Source: Rosa chinensis (taxonomy: Eukaryota > Streptophyta > Magnoliopsida > Rosales > Rosaceae). Taken from it: a DNA stretch of 64,000 nt. The notes beneath the pieces were generated by a model that saw nothing but the letters and a program-made list of their open reading frames with translations, made no database searches and had not been told where the DNA came from. The stretch lies in the NCBI RefSeq assembly GCF_002994745.2, contig NC_037093.1:67785510-67849509 (forward strand). The letters run 5' to 3'. Made by a program: the position numbers and the translations under genes. Shown piece after piece: positions 1 to 11,659 of the stretch (its first letter is position 1; every line of letters begins with the position of its first letter).

Positions 1-436
1 GCATGATTGGAGCAACACTTTTAAGATTCTAAACTAGATCTTTAACTATCTTTTTTATAAATTTAATAAAAAATTATAAAAAGCACGTACATTTTGATGA
101 AAACAAAATTGGACCTATAGTCCAAAAGCGCTTGATCATTTTTTGCTATGGGTTTATGACTTTATTGCAATTTTTAGTAGAAAAAAAATATTGTTTAGGC
201 CAAATCAGCATTGGTTTATCTTTTTTGTTTAGATTTTCTTTTTCTATTTTTACTTGGACTGCTCTTCTTGCTTTGCAAGGTTTTCTGGATGCCTAATTAG
301 GTTTTACTTAGGACTTGGTTGTTTGTATAAATACTAGCTATGTTCTAGTCATGTTCGGTAGTTTTACAATCATTGAACAGAAAAAATTGAGAGGCATCAA
401 ACCTTTCCAGAGCTTGATCTTGACGCTAACCAGAAA
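1..436. other. Upstream region of the DUF866 gene
   Basis: AT-rich sequence with no recognisable coding content. It runs directly into the first coding exon at 437 and probably holds the promoter and 5' UTR. Short open frames here lack codon structure and family resemblance. A T/C-rich stretch lies near 225-250. Confidence 0.5.
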
Positions 437-1594
437 ATGGTGCGCTTCTTGCTTCAGATCAGGGCCAAACTCCAGAGCCTCACTAACCTTCAGCCCCAAG
501 GAGGCTGCAAGGACCCCGACTTTACCTACCTTTTCAAGGTGAATTTCAAGAGCTTGCATCTACTCCTATTAACCTCCTCAAGTCCTACTCTGATTCGATT
601 CTTTTCTTTCTTTTTCTTTTTTGTAACAACTCCGGTCGACGTTTGTTTTTTAAATTTCTAAAGCAGCTCGTCACTGATCTCCTGAGCTCAATAGTCTTTT
701 CTTTTTGTCCTCCCTATAACATTATCCAGTCATTCTACTTTTGTAGCTGAAATGTGAGGGCTGCGGAGAGCTAAGCGAGAAAGAAGCTGGTGTGAGATTG
801 AACCTGGGCAAACGCAAGGGTGCCCCTGATCTAGTTCGGAAGGTAAACCCTCTTGTTCTCTAGGTTTCAAGAAGTAAAGATGTTATTAGAGTATTTACAG
901 TATGTATTTTGGTTTGGAATTTCCCATTCTTAGTTTTGGTTTTGTCCCCAGCTGGGACTAGAGGTCGATCTCTGGTTTCCCTTCTGTTGTGACATGTGCA
1001 TCGTCCATCAGTACTTTGGTGGCTATAACATCACTGTTGCATAGTTTCAGTGAATGGACATCGGTTCCTTCCTTTTTATGTTTTATACTTTAATTGTTGA
1101 ACGCATATTTTTTTGGGTGAGGTTTTGCCGTGGATAATAAGATAGGTGTTTGCACCTTTTTTCCTTGTAGTGCAAGTTTTGTGAGAGGGAAGGGAGTGTG
1201 AGAATGATGCCAGAACATAATAGACCCCTGACCCAGACAGGGGTTTATTGCCCCTTGATGATGTTCGACTGCAAGGGTTATGAGCCTGTGGATTTCGTTT
1301 TCAGTGGTGGGTGGAAGGTTGAATCTGTAAGCGTCGTCTACTCTTCTTCACACAGGCACTTCCTATTTTATTGTGGCATTTCACATATATAGAATGTTAG
1401 AACACTGAATCTCTTAGAACGTCGACTTAATCTAGTGTTCGTTTCTGTAGGTGGCCGGGACAACTTTTGACAATGTTGACTTGTCGAAAGGGAAGTTTGC
1501 TGAGTACGATGAGAGGGGAGAGCGTCCAGTTACGATTTCCAATCTCCATGCTACTTTTACTGTTCTTAGGCCTGGATATACATGTAGGTGGTAA
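437..1594 (+). CDS. CXXC-motif zinc-binding protein (DUF866/UPF0587 family)
   Basis: Four exons join in frame: 437-538, 747-842, 1171-1326 and 1451-1594, giving 165 residues, the usual size for the family. The introns are GT-AG. The N-terminus carries the family's LTNLQPQGG block at about residues 16-23. Two CXXC pairs follow, C37/C40 in exon 2 and C67/C70 at the start of exon 3, and these should bind one zinc. The FDCKGYEPVDF block (exon 3) and the GKFAEYDERGE/ISNL block (exon 4) are also typical of the family. The start at 437 matches the family N-terminus. The human relative is C1orf123/CZIB; the biochemical role is poorly known. The C-terminus has a few extra residues after the conserved end (PGYTCRW). 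Confidence 0.92.
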
Positions 1595-3396
1595 AGTGCA
1601 GCTAACAAGTGTTTTGCGAAGAAATTGGAAACCTCTCGACTGTTTTTTGTAATGTGGGGAGAAATTTGTAAGTAGCAAGATGGTAATCTTGAACATTAAC
1701 GTTGCCATGGATGTTAAATATGCTTTCGCACATTGTTCAGTTTTGAAAAATCTCATATCTGATTATGGATGTCATTGTCTAATCTTGAATTAGTCTGAAA
1801 ATATTCCTAATTGCTTATGACTTGTTTATTTTGGTGAGATGGGATCCTACCAAACTCTTCATATAAAAAGTATAGCAACTCATGAATTTGTAGTCAGCTA
1901 GTAACAATTTGAAGCGAGCTAGCTGTTTGTACGTATTCGGTTAAAGCCAAGTTCTACTCATTGATCGATTAAGAAGTTGATCCTTGCTGTCACTGATGCT
2001 ACTTATGCTCCGGATTTTCCTATTGCTATTTGCTGCAGCTTCAGTTGTTAAAACTTTCAGGCGTGTTTATTCAAAAAGTACATGAATAGCATGCATTTCT
2101 TGGCTCTCACCCTTTCACTCTAGTTCTTCATCTTTTCTTTCACTTCTCATTTTCTCTAGTCATCACCGAATGTTTTTTTTCACCTACACCGAGGAAGTTG
2201 GCGTACGTCGGGAGATGCATTTTCTTCATCATTTGATTCACTCATCATTCCTCCGAATTGACCGTCTCTCTTTCCCTTGTGTGCTTACATTCAATGAATT
2301 GACCATTAATTTTTCCGAATTGACCATTAATTTTTTTCCAAATTGACCTTCTATCTTTTCCCTGAAATACCATTTTTCAAAATTGACCTTCCATCTTTCC
2401 TTTGTCTGTATTTACCTTCTTTATTTCTCATATTCAATGAGTAGTATCCAAAACGTACAGACACGATACAGCAGCACAGCACCAGTAATTTTTTAGGCGT
2501 ACACTGAGAAACGGCTACCATACATTATACGGTTATCGTTTCATTTTGAACTTTACCAAACAAGTACATTACACGCAACTATTTCTATTACTCGCAGAGC
2601 TCTTAGTTGGGAATTACCGACCTTGCCTTGCCTTGCCTGACATTTCACGGCCCAAACGCAATAGATACTCCCCGACAAAGCCAACCCCCTCGCTCGCATC
2701 GTGCAACTTCCTTAAACCTCCAAGATTCCACCAACAATTAAAATCAAATCCCACCTCAAATTACACATATAAACTCATCACACAAATAGGCCATGCTCTC
2801 TGCTGCTATACTCCCTCTTTCAAAACCTCCAATCATTTGAGCTTATTGGTCACGCACCTTTCTCCTTTCCAGTCTCCCAAGTCTTCCTTCCCTGCGTGGC
2901 GCCATCCTATCCTTCTCTCGTTTTGATCACCACCCTTCTGTGTTTCCTCCGTATTTGTTGGCGCAATTCAAGCTCTCAGGGATCCAAAGTCTTCTCTAAT
3001 CTTCACCAATTCGGCAGCTTCCAACCTTCAGACTCACATGGTACGTTATACTTTTTCATGAGCCAAGCAAAACGATATCAATCCGAGATCTTAGTTTAGA
3101 TTCTTGATACACAGTCTCTGTTTAGGGAAAAAAACCCACCCATGTGCTAAAAGTAGATTTGGGGCACTCTAGTATTAGTTTCAGATCTATCCCCAGTTCA
3201 TTTCTACTTGCGATGCGAAAACTAAAAGATTCCAGATTCCAACTTAGTTGAGTTCGAGTCAACTTTACCGTTAGTGATGCAAGATTCAATTTTGAGCTAC
3301 ACCAAAGTCAATAATAGGTGTGCATAGTTTTGAGAATTGGAGTTACTTTGTAGAAATCAGTTGGTTTCTGGTGTATATTTTGTGTTTCAATTCAAG
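1595..3396. other. Intergenic region between the DUF866 and GT14 genes
   Basis: This holds the 3' UTR of the upstream gene and the promoter and leader of the GT14 gene. At 2250-2400 a degenerate tandem repeat built on AATTGACC(A/T)T occurs five or six times. From about 2800 the + strand is pyrimidine-rich, as expected of a plant leader. A possible leader splice donor (CATG|GTACGT) lies near 3040, so the GT14 leader may contain an intron. The open frames at 2546-2926 and 2896-3099 resemble no family I know. Confidence 0.5.
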
Positions 3397-5757
3397 ATGC
3401 AATCAAGGGTTGTGCCATTAGAGGAAGGCAAGGACCCGGGAGTTAGTACTAGCAGGACGAACCAAACCAAGGCGTTGTTGCCGATTCGGATGCTTCAGTT
3501 ATTTGTGCTGTTTCTGGCTTTCTGTATCACTTTCTCAGTGATTAGTATATACACCATTCGGCATTTTGGGATTAGTAACGTGATGACTTCAGTCACGTCC
3601 TCTGTCCAGCCATGTTTTGAGGAACCAACTGGTTTGGATAGATGGATTAAGCCGCCATCGAATTTGATGCACACTATGAATGACGACGAACTGTTGTGGA
3701 GGGCTTCTTTGTCGTCTAGGAGAAAGAAGTATCCTTTTGAGAGAGTTCCGAAGATTGCGCTTATGTTCTTGACTAAGGGGCCTTTGCCTCTGGCACCAAT
3801 TTGGGAGAGGTTTCTGAAGGGGCATGAAGGATTTTATTCAGTCTATGTTCATTCACTGCCATCATTTCAGCCTCATTTTCCACCTTCCTCGGTTTTTCAT
3901 GGGAGACATATTCCTAGCCAGGTATGTATCTATCTATCTATGTCATATTCATTCCTTTTATGAGATTGCATATTATACTGAGCATCTTCAATGAGCATCA
4001 ATTTAATCTACCTGTAGTTTCACTAATTTTTACTCTGTGGTGAGCATGGAATCCAGTTGCTTGCATCTAAAAACTTAGGTTGCGTATGTCAAGCTTAAAA
4101 CGTAATGAAATACAGAATGATTCTTTTCAAGAGCTGATGATTTTGAGTGATTATGAAAGAAAATGCTAGAATTTTGGGTATAAAGGAGCATTTCAACTCC
4201 TTAATGTTAAGGTTGAGCACTGAGATTATAGCGATGTAGGATATATACTATCATTCTGAGGGAAGGCAGGAGCCCCATTTGATCAATGGAGTTTTATACC
4301 AATTGTAAATTCAACAGAATCAAAGGATTTGACATTGAAATCTATGAATTAGAAAACCCTGCAAGTCAAACACTCACCAGGCCCTCTCTATTTTGCTGCT
4401 TACTTTTGTTCTTGAGAGTCTTGGCCTAATATAAATTTTTTACAGGAAATGTCTATAACAACAAATATTACAGATACCTAAATGCATCCGGTACAATAGT
4501 ATGTGTTTAACAGCTAATATAAAGCACTCGTCACTAGCTCTTCAAATTTTCGAAAGTCCTTACATCTCTGACTCTTGCTCTCAGAAAATTATTCCTTACC
4601 TCAGGGCCCTTGCAGATTTAGGATTGTTCATGATAAACAACTGTAATAGTCTCTGAAATGTCAAAGATTCCATTTGAGACAGAATGATACCTTCAGGTAT
4701 GCAGAAGATTGAGTCACTGTTTATGTGAATGACGTTGGATGATCGAGCTGAGGCTTGTAGATAGAGATGGTATTTGCGGAACATAAAAGCTATATATAAG
4801 TTCTTTCAGATGCATCAGGATCTGTGTAGTTTCTGCTTGTTTTTGGTTCTCACTTAAAAATTGATTGCTGTTTTAGAACAAAAGAGCGAGTCATGATTTA
4901 TAGTAGCTTAAAACTTTGATTATCCAGGGAACATTCTATTCTTGTGGCCTTGCAATGTGACAAAACACCAAGATTTCCAGAATAAATTGAGTTTTTTTGA
5001 ACTTATCCATGCTCGACTTGGTGACGCGCGTTGTAAATTCTTTGCTGTTCAGATCTGTAGATATAGTATGCAAAGCCATAATATATATGAGAATAATGTT
5101 ACTTTCTGTCCTGAGCAGGTTGCCGAATGGGGAAGGATGAGTATGTGTGATGCTGAGAGGAGACTTCTTGCTAATGCATTGCTTGACATATCCAACGAAT
5201 GGTTCATTCTTCTTTCTGAATCATGCATTCCTCTCTATAACTTCAGCGTCATTTACCAGTACATGAGGAAGTCCAAGCACAGCTACATGGGTGCGTTTGA
5301 TGACCACGGCCCGTATGGCAGAGGACGCTACAATGATAACATGGCTCCTGAAGTGAAGATTACCCAGTGGCGTAAGGGATCCCAGTGGTTTGAAGTTAAC
5401 CGGAAGCTTGCCGTCGCCATCGTTGAAGATACAACATTTTACCCAAAATTCAAAGAGTTCTGCAGACCAGCATGTTATGTTGATGAGCACTACTTCCCCA
5501 CCATGCTAACCATTCAAGCAGGGAATATGCTAGCAAACAGAAGCATCACTTGGGTGGATTGGTCAAGGGGCGGACCTCACCCGGCCACCTTTGGCAGAGG
5601 AGATATCACCGAGGAATTCATGAAGCGGATGCTCTCAAGTCATCGTTGCACTTACAACAACCGAAACTCTACAATGTGCTTTCTATTTGCAAGAAAATTT
5701 GCTCCCAGTGCCTTGGAACCTCTCTTACAGTTAGCACCAAAGTTTTTGGGATTCTGA
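3397..5757 (+). CDS. GT14-family glycosyltransferase, BC10-like (DUF266; core-2/I-branching domain)
   Basis: Two exons, 3397-3921 and 5119-5757, separated by a 1197-bp GT-AG intron, encode 387 residues, a normal length for plant DUF266 proteins. The start at 3397 follows an in-frame upstream ATG at 3337 and is preferred because the protein then begins with a short cytosolic tail before a single membrane anchor (about residues 28-50). That is the type II topology of Golgi enzymes. The branching-enzyme domain begins at PKIALMFLTKGPLP (about 120). It continues with the conserved LLSESCIPLYNF motif, the GAFDDHGPYGRGRY segment, the RKGSQWFEVNR block, CYVDEHYFPT and WVDWSRGGPHP. The family includes rice BC10, which affects cell-wall arabinogalactan and cellulose. 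The donor and acceptor substrates of this copy cannot be read from the sequence. Confidence 0.93.
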
Positions 5758-6030
5758 CATATATATCCACAGCCAAACCACCATCGATCTCCAGCCCAGG
5801 ATAAAGAAGCTCACTTTGAAAAATTTACCCTCTCCTGTGATATTTACTAGTTGGGTTTCACTTTCATACGCATATATATACCTTTGGCAAATTTCACTGT
5901 CCAGAACAGTATTATATGTACACAGAAGTAGCACCCAATTACATTTTTGCACTGAATTTAGAATAATATACATCATTTTTGTGTGTGATTTTTTTTTTTT
6001 TTACGCTGTTTACACTTTTTCATTTTGTAA
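5758..6030. other. 3' flank of the GT14 gene
   Basis: AT-rich probable 3' UTR. A T-run sits at about 5990-6002. The region ends at the TAA target site of the Harbinger-like element. No coding signal is seen. Confidence 0.5.
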
Positions 6031-6885
6031 GGCCATCTCCAATCGTGAAGGTGTAAAATAGACTATGGTCTAAAATTTTAGACTTTTGAAAGGTACTATT
6101 CATCCAAATAGTAAGGTCTATAATTTTTCCAACTCCAATCGTTTGAGGTCTAAATTATAGATTTTAATATATTTTATTAATTTTAATTTTTATACTTCAA
6201 AATTATAAGTGGCCAAATCTCAATGGAAGAATACATGCTTCGTTATAGGATGATACGCTCAAGTTACGCAAACAATGATTTGCAACAAGACCTTATCAAA
6301 CATGTTTCGTCAAGACCAGGACAAAGAAGACCTCGGTGATATGGATGTGGTTTGTTTTCAGTTTATATATTTGTGGTTGTAATAATTGATAATTTATTGT
6401 CATGTTTGAATCTGTCTTTGCATTGTCTTCATTTTTACAATTATTTTATTATTTTTTTTTTTCAATTATTGTAATGAATAAATGCAGTAAAGTATTATTG
6501 TAACGGCTCATTTTGTATTATACTTCATAATTATATTTAGTTGATGTATCATACCACTAATAAATAATAATAAAAATTATTATTATTATAATAAACTATG
6601 TCAAACTTATTTCATAAAATTAAAGATTTCATAAAATCAAATTTATTCAAAAAAAATTTTTGGATTAATTATGCAATCATGCAACTTGAAGCTTGAAGTA
6701 GGCCAACTTCGGTGGTCTAAATTTAGATCAAGAAATGAACTTAAGACCTCCATAAAACATTTTTGTAATAGACCTAATGCATGATTAGAGGTGGTTTTTG
6801 CTCAACCATGGTCTCATAATTAGAGGTGGTTTTTGCTCAACCATGGTCTAAAATATAGACTTTGAACATTTTATCGGAGATAGCC
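6031..6885. mobile_element. PIF/Harbinger-like DNA transposon, degenerate or non-autonomous
   Basis: An 855-bp AT-rich block is bounded by imperfect terminal inverted repeats: GGCCATCTCCAATCG on the left, and GGCTATCTCCGATAA on the right read inward. It is flanked on both sides by TAA (6028-6030 and 6886-6888), the 3-bp target duplication of PIF/Harbinger elements. Near 6225-6330 a short + strand frame reads LRYRMIRSSYANNDLQQDLI. This loosely resembles the C-terminal end of plant Harbinger transposases, which often read LxxDLIEHLW. No intact transposase remains. A second element with similar ends lies at 59923-60831. Confidence 0.72.
6784..6849. repeat. Two-copy tandem repeat, 35-bp period
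   Basis: The segment starting ATTAGAGGTGGTTTTTGC is present at 6784 and again at 6819, each copy running to CCATGGTCT. It lies inside the right end of the Harbinger-like element. Confidence 0.85.
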
Positions 6886-7716
6886 TAATGTTTACCCCAC
6901 AGTGAAAAAAATAAAACACTCACAGGCTCAATTATTTTCGTGCAAGTGTGCAACATTCCTTTTCTTTCCATGCATTTGCAGGCAATCATGGACAATAAAA
7001 TAGAATATAAAATGGTAAAATAGCACGCCACCTGAGGGTATTAGAGTAACTTCACGGAATGAATGTGACTCATGTCTTGGGAGGAAGACCAGAGACGAAA
7101 AGATGCCAAAGCGAATGTTCTGGAACCAAAACGAGAAAAAACGAAAATATCAGAAGCAAAACAGAATCAAATCTCCACCCTACACCTGTCGTATCTTTTC
7201 CTCACAAATTAAACAGCCTGTCCTTCCCCATCCACGTGTCGACCTCCCGTTGGGCCCCGAGCCCCGTAATTACGAAAAGTTTCACGCAACCCTCGCTGGT
7301 TTTGTTGCGCTGTAACCGCTCTGATTGCCCCGGAGTATGGGCGGGTCTTTTATTTAGTCTTTTCAAACCCGGACACGGAAAACCCGAAACACCCGCCGCG
7401 TGGTCTTGACGTCTGACAGCACGACGTCGTTTCTCGCTACAGTAGAGGATCTAATTCGCGCGTACTATTTAAGCGCGTCGCAAGCTAAATTCCCGCGGAA
7501 TAATTTATTTTATTCTCCACTACGACAGAAACAGCAAACGCTTATGTTAAGGCACGTCCTTAAAACGGCGTCGTCGAGTAGTAAATCATTCGCTTCACGC
7601 GAGACTTGTTTCGGTTCCGGTGGTCCCCACCGGAAAATGAGCTGTCAACGAACCAATAGCCAGCCTGTGAGCCCGGGCAGCTGCCCGTGCTGCCCGAAGA
7701 AACCCTGACCTGGGGC
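6886..7716. other. Intergenic and promoter region of the first AG-peptide gene
   Basis: No gene is recognised. Base composition rises in GC towards 7200-7700. A CACGTG core lies at 7233-7238 and a CCAAT box near 7653. The open frames at 7059-7409 and 7400-7708 show no family resemblance and lie upstream of a clear TATA box, so I treat them as chance. Confidence 0.5.
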
Positions 7717-7724
7717 TATAAATA
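7717..7724 (+). promoter_or_regulatory. TATA box of the first AG-peptide gene
   Basis: TATAAATA lies 121 bp before the start codon, within GGGGCTATAAATACC. The paralogue has the same box at 22575 in a comparable place (109 bp before its ATG). Conservation between the duplicates supports the call. Confidence 0.75.
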
Positions 7725-7844
7725 CCATCACTGCGGCCACTTCACACTTCATCTCTTATCATTTCTGAATCTCACTCTCTGCCTCTGCAAATCGAAAACC
7801 CTAGATTCACACCAACCTTAAAGCTTTTCACTTCTCCAAAGACA

Positions 7845-8036
7845 ATGGCAGGCTCAAAAGTGATGGCTCTTATGGCTGTGTTCGTCGTCGTCATCTCTCT
7901 CGCCGGCGTTGCTCAGGCAGCCGATGCTCCCGCTCCCAGCCCGGTCTCACCGGCCGCCTCCATCTCGCCGTCGTTTGCTTCTGGCCTCGTCGCCGCCGCC
8001 GTCGCTCTTGTCTTCGGATCTGCTCTCAGGGTTTGA
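7845..8036 (+). CDS. Arabinogalactan peptide (AG-peptide), GPI-anchored, copy 1
   Basis: A single-exon frame of 63 residues. Residues 1-25 form a signal peptide ending AQA. The mature core DAPAPSPVSPAAS has alternating Ala-Pro and Ser-Pro of the kind that is hydroxylated and O-glycosylated with arabinogalactan. A C-terminal hydrophobic tail (about 46-61) fits a GPI-attachment signal, so the mature product would be a cell-surface peptide of only about 10-20 residues. This is the architecture of Arabidopsis AGP12-15 and AGP21. The ATG follows a pyrimidine-rich leader and TATA box. Copy 2, at 22691, shares the MAGxK start, the SLAGVAQA cleavage region and the LVFGSAL tail. Confidence 0.93.
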   Translation: MAGSKVMALMAVFVVVISLAGVAQAADAPAPSPVSPAASISPSFASGLVAAAVALVFGSALRV

Positions 8037-10076
8037 GTTCTTGGCTCGAGCTCAGCTGATGGGGTGGTGTAGAGGAGTTTGGATTTTGTGATTGGTTCCG
8101 TATTTTTAAGTAGTAGCGGTTTGAATTTTTAGTAGTTGTGGTGGTTTGGATCTATAGGGATTTGAGCGATATATGAGTTTCTGTGGTGCATATATACACT
8201 ACTATAATGCGCTTGGTTTACTACTGGCTTTATGTGGTTTTTTATTATTACTATGAGTAAATAATTCATTCATTTTAAATCTCCTTGTGCTCTTACCTTC
8301 TTGGTGTTTGGCTTCTAATGTCAAATCTTGCTATCCAAATTTGTTAATTTCGTTCTTAGTTCTTATGGATCTGTATTCTGAACTGGTCATACCAGAATTC
8401 CACAACCATATTTACCAATTCCGGTGATTAAAAAGAACGGCGTATCTAAGTTGGTAATAATTTGGTAGAGAAGGTGATGTTTTTGACGCATCAATTGGAG
8501 TTGGTGGGTCTATCTCACCGACTACGGCATGTGGTTTCTGAATCCCACTTCAGCAATTGAGTGACGTATTTGACGAATATGCCCTTTTGTGCATTATAGA
8601 ATTTGTTGCCCTTGTGTGGCTTCCTTTGCTTTTTCCTCAGCACGTTGATAGTGGCTAATGAAAGCAAAGGTGACTCGGTTAGGGCAAATTGTAGCGCAAT
8701 GAATTTTGGGTTTGGGAACAAGCACTAATGGACACCACCATCCATTTTCATCATGACCATACCAGTTTTCAGACCCCTTGAAATCGAAATTTAAACTAGA
8801 AATGCCCCTTTGAAATTGAAATTGAAACTATAATGCCGGCCATCGTGATTGCGATTTACTAGCTCTACCCCTTGAAGTTGAAATTTTAACCAAAAAGCGG
8901 GTATGGGGTTAGAGATGATTCAAAATATGGAAGTTTTTATTTTCTTCATTTCCCACCCCATTTGCTTACGACATTGAACCGTCGGGGAGGGAGGGTGTGT
9001 CATAGTCTCACATGAGAGAAGCTAAAATGTGTTTCATTCCGCCTTCTTCATGCTTGGAATTAGATTATACCATACTTAATTAGAGCTTGAAATGTCAATG
9101 ATGAGTGTGGTTCGAAATAGACGCGTTATTCAAGTCATTTCTTTTTGTCATCTGGCCGTTAGACTCGTGTGTTTTCTTCTCCTTTGCAATAGTTTAGTCT
9201 AAGTCATTTCAAAAAAAGAAATACTGTAGTCTAAGTTGGATGCCATGTAACGTTCACATTGCAACGGCAATGACGCTAAGGAACAAAATTAACATAATAA
9301 ATCACGCGCATCACATCAAATACCGGCCGCTATGGGGCTTTTAACTTTAACGTGGCCCTTCGATTTGCTTACGGCTATGAAAGTTTTATTTTTCTACTCG
9401 TCATTTTCTTAACGGCTGAGAAAAAAAAAACCAAAATTACGACGCGAACAAGTGGGTGAAGATGACTAATAGGGCGTGTCAGCTAAAGAGAGTCCTGGTT
9501 TGTTTTCTTCCTTGGAAACGGTAGTAGTCATTACCTAAACTAGTCTCAATTAAGGAGTCAATAGCTAATGGGTAGTTTCAGTTTCCGCATCTTAGCCATG
9601 AAGTCCCACTAGGTTTGCTTTTTCCAATTGTCCACGACTCGAAAGTCGTAGAACGATTCATTATTTCCAGCATCATGCCACCAAAGCAGGATAAGATCCC
9701 AACCGTGCTAGCACGTCGATATCATCTCTATTCGACTCTCAAACAATAAACCATTAAACCCTAACCCTCAAAAGACATGAGGAGGCAAGTCATTTCGCAA
9801 AGAGGTCTATTTTAGGGTGTTGCATTATTGTCAAATGTCAATTGATGACAAGGAGGACCTAATCAAAGTCTCGAGATACCCTTATAGATTATACCAGCTT
9901 CAAGAAGTTGAATGTATGGGCATTGGTTGGGTGTCATAATACTTTGTCAACGGGTACGTTCGAAATGATTTTTTTTCGTGTTTCTCCAATTAAGCAAAAA
10001 TATTAGGAGGAATACCGATTTAGACACTTCATAAAACTCAAATCCTAATTAATTAAGAAATTAATAAAAGGAAATA
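8037..10076. other. 3' flank of AG-peptide copy 1; decayed duplicate of the flank of copy 2
   Basis: No gene is recognised. The 3' UTR (8037-8280) and the stretch 9620-10010 resemble 22913-23100 and 23560-23900 downstream of the second AG-peptide gene. Shared landmarks are the GATATATGAGTTT block, GAGGACCTAATCAAA, and an ATTAAGCAAAAAT block. At 8770-8890 short AATTGAAATT-like phrases recur. The segment ends at the AAATC target site (10077-10081) of the Copia insertion. Confidence 0.6.
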
Positions 10077-10081
10077 AAATC

Positions 10082-10343
10082 TGTTGACGTGTGAGTCATT
10101 ATGTTGACATGTCAGTCATTATTAGTTGACGCGTGAGTCATTTAGAGAATATGTGTATTCAGTAGTTTCCTTATAGGAATTAGTTTCCTTATAGGAATTA
10201 GTTTCCTATACTAGATCGTACTAATGTGTAATACAAGTATAGTACAATAGGGTTTTGTATATATATCCCTTACACAACTGTGAATAATATAGAAGTATTC
10301 TCACTCACAAATATTTTCTCCTTTTCCATCTCAATATTTGACT
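10082..10343 (+). repeat. 5' LTR of the Copia element
   Basis: 262 bp, starting TGTTGACG and ending TTTGACT. It carries an internal tandem duplication of an 18-bp phrase containing CCTTATAGGAATTAG that the 3' LTR has only once. Apart from this, roughly ten small differences separate the two LTRs by eye, so this element is clearly older than the one nested in it. Confidence 0.92.
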
Positions 10344-10355
10344 TGGTATCAGATC
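10344..10355 (+). other. Primer-binding site of the Copia element
   Basis: TGGTATCAGATC directly abuts the 5' LTR. It is complementary to the 3' end of plant initiator Met tRNA apart from one base near its end, where the usual form is TGGTATCAGAGC. Confidence 0.9.
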
Positions 10356-10574
10356 AAAGATCTGAAAGGACCTTGTCTCTTTGTTTTTTCTTTCATTCTT
10401 CTTTCCTCACACTCTGGGGTAAGATTGTTCCTTCCTCGAATTCGGGGGTTAGGATTGTTTTATGTTTTTTAGAAGGTTTACTGCTATTTCTTGACTAATC
10501 GATTAATCCCTCTCGACTTATCAACTTACCTTCTATCTCAATTCCGCTGCACGATTGTTTCTGTTGGTATTCCA

Positions 10575-11648
10575 ATGGCTGGCCCTGATACTCCACTTCT
10601 AGAAGGAGGGAATACCAGCAATTCCAGTATTCAGAAAGTTGAAGTTTCCATTCAAAATCCGGATTCTTCCTCAGGTTCATTCGGAGGAGCAAAATTGAAT
10701 GGACCTAGGAATTACAGAACATGGAAGAAGATGATTTCAGCCCACCTTCGTGGTATCCACAAGATGGGTCATGTCACCGGTACCATTAAGGCGCCAACGA
10801 ATGATCAGAGTGAAGAATATGTCAAGTGGAAAGATGATGATGGACTTGTACTGTCAATTCTGTACAAGGCCATGACTGATAAGGTGGTCCAATTGATCAT
10901 TGGGTGTGATACGGCTGCAGAAGTTTGGAAGATGCTCAATGACCTCTATCTAAATGAATCTGACTTCTCTGAGATCTATGAGTTGTTGTGCAAGCCAACA
11001 AGGATGAAGCACGATGGACAAGCGGTTTCAGTGTTCTACACTCAGCTGAAGAACGTTTGGGCTGAGATTGATTAGCAGCGCCCAAACAAATTGAAGGATG
11101 CTGAGGATATCACCTGGTATGTCAAGGAGAAGGAGTTAGAGCGTGTGCACCAGTTTCTCAGTGGATTAGATGCTAGACATGACAGTGCCAAGAGAGAGCT
11201 GCTACATCGGCAAGAGTCTCCTTCCCTGATTGAGGCATTTAACTACATCCGTAAGGATGAGTCTCAGTAGGATAGAGCAAAGGGAGTCATTTTCGAAATC
11301 TCTAGCCTGACAGTCCAAGCTAAGCCATCACGGGCTCAAGGTTCATCTCCTGGCTTCACTGCACCACATTCAGGACTTCGTCCCATGACTCAGGCTCCTT
11401 CATCAGGAGCCAATTCTGGGTTGGTATGTCAGCATTGCAATCTACCTGGACATGCCAAGGAGACTTGTTATAAGCTGGTTGGGTATTGCAGGGCAACAAG
11501 ACCTCGAGGGAAAGGAAAGGCAGTTGTCCCTCTAGTTCAGAATTTGGAGTACCTTGGTATTGCAGGGCAAGATCATACCACAGGCAGAGTTGACAATCCT
11601 TCAGTATCAATGGTTGGTAGAGGTACTAGTAAGATTGGTATGGCTTAG
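10575..11648 (+). pseudogene. Copia gag remnant with zinc knuckle
   Basis: One reading frame runs from ATG 10575 to about 11648. It is broken by in-frame TAG codons at 11073 and 11268. The retrotransposon gag (UBN2-like) region includes the NYRTWKKMISAHL block. A CCHC zinc knuckle (CQHCNLPGHAKETC) lies at about 11428-11469. This protein would package the RNA in virus-like particles. The breaks make it non-functional as it stands. Confidence 0.9.
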
Positions 11649-11659
11649 AAAGTTTCAAA

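Noticed and set aside
2546..3099. 126- and 67-codon frames before the GT14 gene
   Set aside because: Pyrimidine-rich leader-type DNA. No domain, and the real GT14 start is clear at 3397.
7059..7708. 116- and 102-codon frames upstream of AG-peptide copy 1
   Set aside because: They end just before a clear TATA box, overlap each other and have no family resemblance. Best explained as chance frames in GC-rich promoter DNA.
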